NCBI RefSeq assembly: GCF_001189235.2
Contig: NZ_LFIP02000007.1
Span: 1-62,650 of the forward strand
DNA length: 62,650 nt
Direction of reading: 5' to 3'
Source: Bradyrhizobium embrapense
Lineage (GTDB): Bacteria; Pseudomonadota; Alphaproteobacteria; Rhizobiales; Xanthobacteraceae
A program made the translations under genes and the position numbers. This document shows positions 8,314 through 15,918 of the stretch, in pieces (positions within the stretch are counted from its first letter, which is position 1; the number at the start of each line of letters is the position of its first letter). The notes under the pieces are model-generated. The model saw only the letters and a list, made by a program, of their open reading frames with translations. It had not been told where the DNA came from and ran no database searches.

Positions 8314-8985
8314 ATGAAATCCGCGATTATTTTCGACTGGAATGGCACGCTGCTCGATGATGCCAACGCGGTGCTGCAAACCATCAATGCAATTTTAAGC
8401 CGCTTCGGTCGCGCAGCTGTGGATATGCACAAGCTTCGAGAGAAGTTCGAACTTCCTCCTTCGGTTCTTTTCCGCAACCTGGACATGTCGAAAGATGAAA
8501 TCGAAGTCGTACAGAGCAACGACAACGCCATTTTTCACAACACTTATGAGTTCCTGGCGCGCAACGCGGCCTTACGTAAAGGGGCTCGAAATGTTTTGCT
8601 CGCCGCTGATCAGCGAGCCATCCAAACCGTCATTGTCAGCAACCACATTGTTGGACCAATTCGCACACAATTGCGAAGACTTGGGATCAAGACTCACGTC
8701 ACCGACATCTTGGCATTTGATAGCCGCGCAACTCAGTTTAGGAGCATGAGCAAGCAAGAACGGCTGCGCTTGTATATGCAGGCTAATGATCTATCCGCAG
8801 AAAGAACTGTCATCGTGGGCGATATGCCAGTTGAGACCGAGATTGCCCGCAATCTTGGCCTTATCAACGTATCAATCGTGGGTGGATATGTTTCCGAAGG
8901 GCGCTTACGCGCGGCAGGGCCCGACTACATGATTTATGATCATCATGAATTATTACCAATCTTACGGAAGCATTGCCTTTTTTAG
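8314..8985 (+). CDS. HAD-superfamily hydrolase (phosphoglycolate phosphatase-like)
   Basis: 223 residues with all four HAD motifs. Motif I is IIFDWNGTLLDD near residues 5-16, where Asn replaces the usual second-shell residue but both Asp nucleophiles are kept as D-x-N. Motif II is VIVSNH, motif III a lysine in SMSKQERL, and motif IV VIVGDMPVETE. A helical cap (about 17-90) marks a C1-type small-molecule phosphatase. The substrate is unknown. Base composition is more AT-rich than the core genes. It is probably cotranscribed from the sigma-54 promoter at 8073. Confidence 0.82.
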   Translation: MKSAIIFDWNGTLLDDANAVLQTINAILSRFGRAAVDMHKLREKFELPPSVLFRNLDMSKDEIEVVQSNDNAIFHNTYEFLARNAALRKGARNVLLAADQRAIQTVIVSNHIVGPIRTQLRRLGIKTHVTDILAFDSRATQFRSMSKQERLRLYMQANDLSAERTVIVGDMPVETEIARNLGLINVSIVGGYVSEGRLRAAGPDYMIYDHHELLPILRKHCLF

Positions 8986-9173
8986 GGCAGTTGAGTGATC
9001 GAAATAACATAACTGAATGTCTTCCGTCGGCTGCCGCTCTCTTTGCACCATATTCGGTGGGTGAGGTCGACGATCGAGCTTCTTTGTCGCTCGGTCGAAT
9101 CATCGGTTGGTCCGATAACTCGCGCCAAATAGCGCAATTCGTTGCCATGGGGACTACATGTTCTTCTTTCGCC

Positions 9174-9189
9174 TGGCACGTTGCTTGCT
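9174..9189 (+). promoter_or_regulatory. Sigma-54 (RpoN) -24/-12 promoter of the TauD-like gene
   Basis: TGGCACG-TTGC-TTGCT matches the consensus exactly and lies 51 bp before the ATG at 9241. No perfect TGT-N10-ACA element is visible upstream; AGT-N10-ACA near 9000 and TGC-N10-ACA near 9145 are one-base mismatches. The promoter falls inside an N-terminal extension of the open frame, which decides for the start at 9241. Confidence 0.72.
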
Positions 9190-9240
9190 GAAGATCATCC
9201 GCCTCGAAAAGCAGAAACTTCAAGGGCTTGGAAAAACAAC

Positions 9241-10149
9241 ATGAGCACAACGGCTTTGATCGGTGACGTCATTCCGGGCGCCGATGTTCTGAAACGTGCA
9301 GCGCGCATCGGTGCCGAAGTCAAAAATATCGAGCTATCGGGCGATCTACCGGACCGCACGATCGCTGCGATCAACAGCTTGCTTCTCGAGCACAAGGTGA
9401 TCTTCTTCCGCAACCAACGACATCTCAATGACGTTGAACAGGAGCGCTTTGCTGCTCGTCTTGGAAAGCTAACGCCGCATCCGATGCTCGGCGCCGCCAA
9501 GGGGACGGCCTCGCTCCTTGAGCTGGACTCCACTCGCGGCGGCGGTCGCGCCGATGTTTGGCATGCGGATGGGACCTTCGCCGATGCCTATCCCAAGATT
9601 TTAGTCCTGCGGGCCGTAGCAATGCCAGCTTTCGGAGGCGACACCGTGTGGTCGAACACAGCTTCCGCGTATCTCGATCTGCCGCCGCCGCTACAACGGC
9701 TTGCCGAGGAGCTATGGGCCGTTCACAGCAACGTTTTCGATTACGCCGGGATCGCGCGTGTGCGCGAGGTGGACAAGAAACACTTCGACGAGGTATTCAC
9801 CAGAACGGTTTTTGAGACCGAGCATCCCGTCGTGCGCGTCCACCCCGAAACAGGCGAGCGGACGCTAGTGCTCGGCGCTTTGGTGAAGCACTTTGTTGGG
9901 ATCTCCAAATACGACGGACAAAAGCTCTTCGATCTGTTCCAGTCTCATATCACCGCGCCCGAAAACACTGTGCGCTGGAACTGGTTAGTGGGCGATATCG
10001 CGATATGGGATAACCGCGCAACGCAGCATTACGCCGTCAACGATTACGGGGACGGGCATCGCGTCGTACGTCGGGCTACAATCGAGGGCGACGTGCCTAT
10101 CAGCGTCGACGGCCGGAGCAGTGTACCGCGCTTGAGGGTGACCGAATAA
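9241..10149 (+). CDS. TauD/TfdA-family Fe(II)/2-oxoglutarate dioxygenase
   Basis: 302 residues. The iron-binding triad is visible: His and Asp in DVWHADGTF (about residues 103-111) and the distal His in RATQHYAVNDYG, followed by the 2-oxoglutarate-binding Arg in HRVVRRATIEGD. The family hydroxylates substrates such as taurine, 2,4-D or alkyl sulfates using oxygen and 2-oxoglutarate; the substrate here is unknown. The sigma-54 promoter at 9174 suggests expression under nitrogen-fixing or low-oxygen control, which is odd for an oxygen-using enzyme. The frame is open upstream, but that part contains the promoter. Confidence 0.85.
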   Translation: MSTTALIGDVIPGADVLKRAARIGAEVKNIELSGDLPDRTIAAINSLLLEHKVIFFRNQRHLNDVEQERFAARLGKLTPHPMLGAAKGTASLLELDSTRGGGRADVWHADGTFADAYPKILVLRAVAMPAFGGDTVWSNTASAYLDLPPPLQRLAEELWAVHSNVFDYAGIARVREVDKKHFDEVFTRTVFETEHPVVRVHPETGERTLVLGALVKHFVGISKYDGQKLFDLFQSHITAPENTVRWNWLVGDIAIWDNRATQHYAVNDYGDGHRVVRRATIEGDVPISVDGRSSVPRLRVTE

Positions 10150-10344
10150 ATGCCCATCGACGCCAGGCGCTCTTGCGTCTGAAGACGGAGAAAGCCCGGG
10201 CAATCAGAGTTATTTCGGGGCAGACGCGGGAACACGCTTTCCGACGCGATATCTTAGCTCACGGGCCAAACCCGGCAGCGTCTCGGTTGATGCATCGTAC
10301 TGTTAGCTTTGACCGGCAGCTTCGAGAAGCCTCGAGCATCACTG

Positions 10345-10581
10345 TCATTCGCCGGCGACCGGTACGCGGCCGCCACGTTTCAATTTAGAAAATCCTCGAT
10401 CCGTGGCCATAAAGCGCGCCAACATGGGAGCGATGAGCTTAGTCGGTTCGACCACTTGACCACCTTCACGCGTAAGGGCTTCTGCATATGCAATGAGATC
10501 GCGATGCACGGCCGCCGGCAGCTCCGCGCTCACTTTGACCGGCTTGTCATCTGGAAGCTCTCCTATTTTGAGCTTTGGCAT
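10345..10581 (-). CDS. DUF2274 domain protein, end of the trb operon
   Basis: 78 residues starting MPKLKIGELPDDKPVKVSAE, the standard DUF2274 N-terminus. A helical PAAVHRDLIAYAEAL segment and the tail MLARFMATDRGFSK follow. This gene regularly follows trbI in conjugative elements of alpha- and betaproteobacteria; it may be a ribbon-helix-helix-like regulator, but its function is not established. The ATG is 4 bp downstream of the trbI stop, so it is the last gene of the trb transcript. Confidence 0.85.
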   Translation of the reverse strand: MPKLKIGELPDDKPVKVSAELPAAVHRDLIAYAEALTREGGQVVEPTKLIAPMLARFMATDRGFSKLKRGGRVPVAGE

Positions 10582-10585
10582 GTTG

Positions 10586-11791
10586 TCACCCTCTATACGG
10601 CGTAAGTATGAGGTCACGATTGACAAGAACACGAACCGGGAAACCAGGTCGTACGGTCAAAGTAGGCTGGATGTTGAGACTGCGTCGAACCACCTGCTGT
10701 CCGGTCTGGTTCAGTGAGTCCGAGCCGCCGTGTCGCAATGCCTGGATAATTGCGCTGTCGTTGCTGTTGGTGTCCGAACCGGCGCCCAGTTCAGTCCCCA
10801 CCGCCAGAAACGTCGAAAGCGCCGCAGCCTTGAACAACTCACCCCAGTGATTGTCGACCTCGTCTTCGAGGCCTGCATACCCTGCTGTGTCAGCGCCAGG
10901 CTGCCGCTCGAGAACGACGGAACGTCCATTTGGCATGATCAGCCGCGTCCAGACCAGCAGAACGCGGGACTGGCCGAAGGTGACTTGGCTATCGTATATA
11001 CCGATCAGACGCGCTCCCTGAGGCACTAACAAGAACCGACCGGTGGGCGTGTCGTATAAGTTTTCGGTGACCTGCGCGGTTACTTGGCCTGGAAGGTCTG
11101 ATCGAATCCCGGTGATTAGGGCTCCCGGAATGACCGTCCCAGCCTGCACGATATACGGTGAAGCTGGCTTGGTGATGCGGTCAGGGCTGACCGTACGACG
11201 GTCCGCAGAGGCGTTCACGAAGGCAAGCTTGCGGTCCTGGCCGTTCTGCGCAGATCCGTCATCGCCGCTGCTCGTTGAGTTCGGTGGCACGGCGCGGTCG
11301 CTTCCAACAGCCGGGGCGGCGGCTGGACGCACGTCTCGTCCATTGGTCGCGGCGAACAAATGGCTGATGCGGGCTGCCTCGGTCTCTTGATCTCGGCGCT
11401 GCTGGTCCGGATCGGCCCCGCTCGTCGGCAACGGACCTTGGGCGGCAAGGATCGGTCGACCGAGATCCCCGGGGAGCGGCGGACCAAGCTGTGGGACGGG
11501 TTGGCGCGGAACGCCAGCATAGTCCTTCGGCAGCGTCGTAATGCCGTCCGCAACATTGTGGTGGTCGGTACTGTAAAGCTCATCGGCCGTTTGATTACGG
11601 GAGCGATTGCTCTGTAGCGACCACAACACAGTTCCGCCGATGACGAGCAATGCAACGGCGCTTCCGCCGGCCAAGACCTTCCGCGACAACCGCGTGACGC
11701 GCGGATGCTCAGCTCTCAAGCGGAAGCTTTGGGACGGTTCGCCTTGTGTCGCCGGCGGAACTGCTTGCTCGTGATCGTTTCCATTGTTCAT
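10586..11791 (-). CDS. trbI: Conjugal transfer protein TrbI (VirB10-like)
   Basis: 401 residues. There is a cytoplasmic N-terminus, one transmembrane helix (about 40-58, VALLVIGGTVLW) and a long Pro/Gln/Ser-rich periplasmic linker. The C-terminal VirB10 domain includes AGTVIPGALITGIRSDLPGQ, FLLVPQGARLIGIYDSQ and a final GFPVRVLVNRDLIL. TrbI links inner and outer membrane parts of the mating-pair apparatus. It overlaps trbG by 4 bp. Confidence 0.93.
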   Translation of the reverse strand: MNNGNDHEQAVPPATQGEPSQSFRLRAEHPRVTRLSRKVLAGGSAVALLVIGGTVLWSLQSNRSRNQTADELYSTDHHNVADGITTLPKDYAGVPRQPVPQLGPPLPGDLGRPILAAQGPLPTSGADPDQQRRDQETEAARISHLFAATNGRDVRPAAAPAVGSDRAVPPNSTSSGDDGSAQNGQDRKLAFVNASADRRTVSPDRITKPASPYIVQAGTVIPGALITGIRSDLPGQVTAQVTENLYDTPTGRFLLVPQGARLIGIYDSQVTFGQSRVLLVWTRLIMPNGRSVVLERQPGADTAGYAGLEDEVDNHWGELFKAAALSTFLAVGTELGAGSDTNSNDSAIIQALRHGGSDSLNQTGQQVVRRSLNIQPTLTVRPGFPVRVLVNRDLILTPYRG

Positions 11792-12822
11792 GACGACGGC
11801 CTCCCGTCGGTCCTGACAATACGGACCTTCTGCTGGTGCTCGCCGCCGAGCCGCAGCTCGGCGGCTGCAAAGAGTCGATCGACAATCAATACGTTGCCGT
11901 AAGCGCGATAGTTGACGAGTTCGGTCTTGCCATCTGGACCGATGACAAAGAGCGGAGGCATCTCGCCTTGCACGATGCCTTGCGGGAATTCGACATAGAC
12001 TTTGCGGCCATCGTCATATACGGCGAGCGGCCGCCAGGGAGGACTGTCCCCCTCGATAGCATAGCGGGAGATGCGCTGCGCCGGCCCCGGAAGAACGGGC
12101 TTCAGCGCAGCTGAACGCGACCGTTCGCGTACCGCCTCTGGATAGTACCAGGCAACAGACGGCATGTATGGTCGCTCGCGGGAGCGGAGTTCGATCAGGT
12201 AAGTGCGCCGGTCAGTATTGACCACTAGGTTGGTCTCAATCGAAGCTCGAGTCGGCTTGACCAGGATATGGACGCGCCGTGTGTCGCCGCTCCCGCTCTC
12301 GGTATCGCCCACGACCCAGCGTACGGTATCTCCGGCCGCGATCGGCCCTGCTCCCGTCAACTGTTCTCCTTCCTCTAGCGCGATATCCGTGATCTGCCCG
12401 GGCGCGGCGTAAACCTGATAGAGTGCGCCAGGACTGTAAGCGTAGATTTGCGCCGCGTTGAAATACCCACGTTTGCGCGGTTCGACCCTCGCTGCGCTGT
12501 TTGCCGTCTCAACCCGGCTCACGGGTTCGGGCTTTTCCTTCTCGGCCGATTTGCCGCCGAGAGTTGGCTTCCAGAGCGGTGGAACGTGAAGCGGCCGCGA
12601 GCTGTCGTCCAGTGCCACTGGAGCAACCGGCAGCGGCGGGACCTCCGCGTCATAGCTGATCTTTGGCGGCACGTAGGTCGCGCACCCGCCGAGCGCCGAC
12701 AAACAAAGCAAGAGCGCCGACAGGAGCGCTCGCTTTGAGGTCACAAACTCGGGCCGAGGCACATTGAGCTTGCTGTGCGGGAGGAAACGCTTCGAATGAA
12801 CGTCAGACGGCGTCTTGGTCAC
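11788..12822 (-). CDS. trbG: Conjugal transfer protein TrbG (VirB9-like)
   Basis: 344 residues from a GTG start whose GTGA overlaps the trbF stop. This start gives a lipoprotein signal with lipobox LGGC near residue 37 of the frame, then TYVPPKISYD. The VirB9 core is present: GALYQVYAAPGQITDIALEEG, WVVGDTESG, RRTYLIELRS and a C-terminal VYVEFPQGIVQGEMPPLFV. TrbG is the outer-membrane-associated ring component that works with TrbI. An ATG further upstream (12984) would overlap trbF extensively and is rejected. Confidence 0.92.
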   Translation of the reverse strand: MTKTPSDVHSKRFLPHSKLNVPRPEFVTSKRALLSALLLCLSALGGCATYVPPKISYDAEVPPLPVAPVALDDSSRPLHVPPLWKPTLGGKSAEKEKPEPVSRVETANSAARVEPRKRGYFNAAQIYAYSPGALYQVYAAPGQITDIALEEGEQLTGAGPIAAGDTVRWVVGDTESGSGDTRRVHILVKPTRASIETNLVVNTDRRTYLIELRSRERPYMPSVAWYYPEAVRERSRSAALKPVLPGPAQRISRYAIEGDSPPWRPLAVYDDGRKVYVEFPQGIVQGEMPPLFVIGPDGKTELVNYRAYGNVLIVDRLFAAAELRLGGEHQQKVRIVRTDGRPSS

Positions 12823-13502
12823 TGACTCAACTCCTTTGACCAGTTGATGGCGCGGACGTAGACGCCAAGGGGATTCTTGCGCAGGCGTTCGGCATCGCGC
12901 GGCGTTTCGATCACGATCGTAAGAATCGCGGTCCAACGCTCCGTCGAGCTCAACGATCCGTTGTCGTAGGTGCGCTGAGTCCATGCGACCCGGAAGCTTT
13001 CCGACGACGCACGAATGACGCTCGAGACGTCGACAGAAATTTGCGCCTTACCCAGCTTGGCAAAGGGGTCATTGTTGCGCGCATAGTCGTTCAGCGCAGC
13101 GGCGCCACGATCCGTCGTAAAATCATAGGCCCGGAGCCAGTTTTGGCGCAGAACGATGCCGTCGGCGGGCAGACCTCTAACATCTTCGATAAAGCGCGCC
13201 AGATGGTAAGCGATCTGAGCGTCGTTGGGTTGATAGTCGATGTTGGCCGGCGCAACCCTTTGTGTCTGGCCGAGTTGATCGACTTCGACCACCCAGGGCG
13301 TGATCGAGCCTTGGCCCGATTGCCAAACAAGGCTACCTGCGAGACCGGCTGATAACGTCAAGCAGCCGAACGCCATCAAGCGCCAGTTCTTGGCCTGCAC
13401 GCGGGCAGATCCAATGCGTTCGTCCCAAACTTGGGCTGCCTTTTGATAAGGCGTGATCGGTTCGGGCATGCGCCCGTAGTGAACTGATGGTCGTTTGAAC
13501 AT
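12819..13502 (-). CDS. trbF: Conjugal transfer protein TrbF (VirB8-like)
   Basis: 227 residues. It has a short cytoplasmic N-terminus, one membrane helix (about 43-63) and a periplasmic VirB8 domain with ITPWVVEVDQLG, IAYHLARFIEDVRGLP, FRVAWTQRTYDNG and a final NPLGVYVRAINWSKEL. It acts as a nucleation factor of the type IV channel. There is a 93 bp gap before trbL, the only sizeable gap within trbL-to-trbI. Confidence 0.93.
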   Translation of the reverse strand: MFKRPSVHYGRMPEPITPYQKAAQVWDERIGSARVQAKNWRLMAFGCLTLSAGLAGSLVWQSGQGSITPWVVEVDQLGQTQRVAPANIDYQPNDAQIAYHLARFIEDVRGLPADGIVLRQNWLRAYDFTTDRGAAALNDYARNNDPFAKLGKAQISVDVSSVIRASSESFRVAWTQRTYDNGSLSSTERWTAILTIVIETPRDAERLRKNPLGVYVRAINWSKELSQ

Positions 13503-13595
13503 CGATGTTTGCCCCTGCGATCAAGTGATCGGTTTCAAGTCGTGCGAGGGAAGAATTTGAGGCGCTGCTCTGCGTTGGGGGTGCAGTGGTGCGTC

Positions 13596-14825
13596 TCAGC
13601 GCTCTCCTTCAGACAAATCGACGGAGGAGCCGCTGCCGCCGTGATCGCCTGAGCGAACCGCGTGGCCGGCTGCCGATGCGCCGTGCCGAATAGTCTCGGC
13701 ACGCTTCATGCGCCGCGCCCAATCGGGCTGACCTTCGGCCGAGGTGCTCGCGGCCTGTGCGCCGGCTTCCCCACTTCCGCCGAGCGCAGCCGCCGCACGA
13801 CGTAACGGACTCATGGCAGCCGAAGTGCCAGCCTCCGCTACGCCGGCAAGGCCGCCGCTGCGATAGGCGGCTGATACTCCGCTTATGACAGCGCCGCCAC
13901 CGCGCGCGGCGCCTGCAATCGCCCCACCAGCGAGGCCAGCGCCACCGGCAACAACACCTGCGCCTGCCGCAACAATGCCGCCGGCAGCAAGGCCTGTTCC
14001 AATCGCGGCGCCCGCGCCGAGCTGAGGTCCGCCCGACACCAGGCCGTTTGCGATACCCGGACCGAAGATACCAAGCCCCAGCAAGGAGAGCGCCGCGAGC
14101 ACCAGTGTCATCGCGTCTTCGATAGTTGGCTGATTGCCACCAAAGCCAGCGGTGAACTGCGAGAACAGGGTCGATCCAATGCCGACGATGACAGCCAGGA
14201 CCAGGACCTTGATCCCTGATGATATGACGTTGCCCAAAACCCGTTCCGCGGCAAAGGCGGTCTTGCCGAACAGGCCAAATGGAATGAGCACAAAGCCGGC
14301 TAGCGTGGTGAGCTTGAACTCGATCAGGGTGACGAAGAGCTGGATCGCCAGGATGAAGAAGGCGAGCAACACCACGACCCAGGCGAACAGGAGAACGACG
14401 ATCTGAACGAAATTCTCGAAAAAGCTGATGTAGCCCATCAAGCTGGAGATCGAATCCAGTAGCGGCCGCCCGGCGTCGAGTCCAACTTGGGCGATCTTTC
14501 CCGGCCGCAGGAAATCCGATGCAGACAGGCTTGCGCCCGATGCTTTCAGTCCAAGACCGGCAAAGCTCTCGAAGACGATGCGCGCCAAGCTGTTCCAGTT
14601 TCCGATGAGGTAGGCGAAGACCCCCACGAAGAGCGTCTTCTTGACGAGGCGCGCGATGATGTCTTCGTCCGGTCCCCAACTCCAGAACAACGCAGCGAGC
14701 GTGATGTCGATCGCAGCAAGGGTTGTTGCGAGATATCCGACATCGCTGCCGAGCAGCCCAAAACCGTTGTCGATATAGCGCGTGAACGTTTCCAGGAACT
14801 GGTCAATGATCCCCGTACCAGTCAT
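13596..14825 (-). CDS. trbL: Conjugal transfer protein TrbL (VirB6-like)
   Basis: 409 residues. A polytopic membrane region (about 15-270) has at least six hydrophobic segments, for example FENFVQIVVLLFAWVVVLLA. A long Gly/Ala-rich C-terminal tail follows, which is typical of TrbL. It starts MTGTGIIDQFLETFTRYID, the usual TrbL N-terminus. TrbL forms part of the inner-membrane channel. The ATG overlaps the trbK stop (ATGA). Confidence 0.93.
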   Translation of the reverse strand: MTGTGIIDQFLETFTRYIDNGFGLLGSDVGYLATTLAAIDITLAALFWSWGPDEDIIARLVKKTLFVGVFAYLIGNWNSLARIVFESFAGLGLKASGASLSASDFLRPGKIAQVGLDAGRPLLDSISSLMGYISFFENFVQIVVLLFAWVVVLLAFFILAIQLFVTLIEFKLTTLAGFVLIPFGLFGKTAFAAERVLGNVISSGIKVLVLAVIVGIGSTLFSQFTAGFGGNQPTIEDAMTLVLAALSLLGLGIFGPGIANGLVSGGPQLGAGAAIGTGLAAGGIVAAGAGVVAGGAGLAGGAIAGAARGGGAVISGVSAAYRSGGLAGVAEAGTSAAMSPLRRAAAALGGSGEAGAQAASTSAEGQPDWARRMKRAETIRHGASAAGHAVRSGDHGGSGSSVDLSEGER

Positions 14826-15190
14826 GGCTTGTTCGCCTCAGGTGTCGCCAAGTTCGAATATCCCTGAGGGATCCGGCTTTGATCCTTTGAGACAGCTATC
14901 GAACTGGTTGAGCCATCGTGGCCGGAAGCTGCAGCGCTGTCCTTCTTGCCAAAGAAACGACGCCGATTTTCGTCCCAGACGCGCTTACAATGCCGATAGC
15001 CCGCTGTTTCCTCCGGAGTGACACCGCGGCAGCGTGCGAGATCGGAGGCGGTTGCATCGGTCGTCTGCTCCGCCTTCGGTGCCGGCGGAGAATCGTCCCC
15101 GCCACGCAGCTGAATCGTGCAGGCCGCGACGGCCACCAGACCGATTGTCGTAAGCAGAGACAACGCCTTGAATGCCTTTACGTCGGTCAT
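14822..15190 (-). CDS. trbK: TrbK-like entry-exclusion lipoprotein (TrbK-alt type)
   Basis: 122 residues beginning MTDVKAFKALSLLTTIGLVA and a lipobox VAVAAC near residue 24. A conserved small domain follows: DLARCRGVTPEETAGYRHC, KRVWDENRRRFFG. Its position between trbJ and trbL is that of the entry-exclusion gene in related elements, which stops redundant mating between donor cells. The start overlaps the trbJ stop by one base. Confidence 0.82.
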   Translation of the reverse strand: MTDVKAFKALSLLTTIGLVAVAACTIQLRGGDDSPPAPKAEQTTDATASDLARCRGVTPEETAGYRHCKRVWDENRRRFFGKKDSAAASGHDGSTSSIAVSKDQSRIPQGYSNLATPEANKP

Positions 15191-15918
15191 CAGTGAAACA
15201 TCTGCACGTTGGAGGATTGATAGCCCTGCCCCGGTGTCAGGAACCGCCGAAGCTGTTCTCGTCCTTGATCTTGGGCTGAGGCGCGCTGAGCCGCTTCGAG
15301 GCTCTGCGCCCTGCCCTGCGCCGCCGCCGCAGCCGTGAGATCGGCAAGTTGTTGGGCTTGTAGCGCGAGGATCTGGTTGCCGGCCTGAGTCGCCTGCAGG
15401 GCGCCACTGGCGCTCTGGCTTGACGTTACGAGCGCTGACGTCTGGATTCGATTGGTGTCGAGGTTGCCAACAATGCCGGCCTGGACGCGAAGCGCGTCTT
15501 GCGTCGCAGCATAGGAATTCTGCCATCGCGATTGAGCGTTGGAGATCAGCAACTGGTTCGACTGGCTGCTGGTCGCTGGCGCGTAGCTTGTCGAGAAGGC
15601 ATGATCGATCTGCTGCACGTCGTAGGCGATGCGCTGGGCTTGGGCCAGTAATTGCTGGGTGCGCTGGATCGATGATTGCAATTGCTGCAGCGACGAATAC
15701 GGCAAGTTTGCCAGATTCCTTGCCTGATTGATCAGCATCTGCGCCTCGTTCTGCAACGAGGTGATCTGATTATTTATCTGCTGGAGCTCCCGCGCGGCCG
15801 TCAGAACATTCTGGACGTAGTTGGTTGGATCAAAGACGATCAGCGCCCGTGCGGGCAGCGTAACGCCAAGCAGCAACGCGAAGGCGGCCGTGGTCCCCAA
15901 TAGGCCAAGAGGTCTCAT
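15190..15918 (-). CDS. trbJ: Conjugal transfer protein TrbJ (VirB5-like)
   Basis: 242 residues. A signal peptide (about 1-25, ending PARA) is followed by the TrbJ hallmark IVFDPTNYVQNVLTAARELQ. Long Gln/Ala-rich helices follow (QINNQITSLQNEAQMLINQAR and similar), consistent with a VirB5-like minor pilus protein. The C-terminus is short and variable. The 4 bp overlap with trbE indicates translational coupling. Confidence 0.92.
   Translation of the reverse strand: MRPLGLLGTTAAFALLLGVTLPARALIVFDPTNYVQNVLTAARELQQINNQITSLQNEAQMLINQARNLANLPYSSLQQLQSSIQRTQQLLAQAQRIAYDVQQIDHAFSTSYAPATSSQSNQLLISNAQSRWQNSYAATQDALRVQAGIVGNLDTNRIQTSALVTSSQSASGALQATQAGNQILALQAQQLADLTAAAAAQGRAQSLEAAQRASAQDQGREQLRRFLTPGQGYQSSNVQMFH

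Noticed and set aside
13609..14679. 356-codon minus-strand ORF
   Set aside because: It is a shadow of trbL in another frame, extremely rich in Arg, Gly and Cys.
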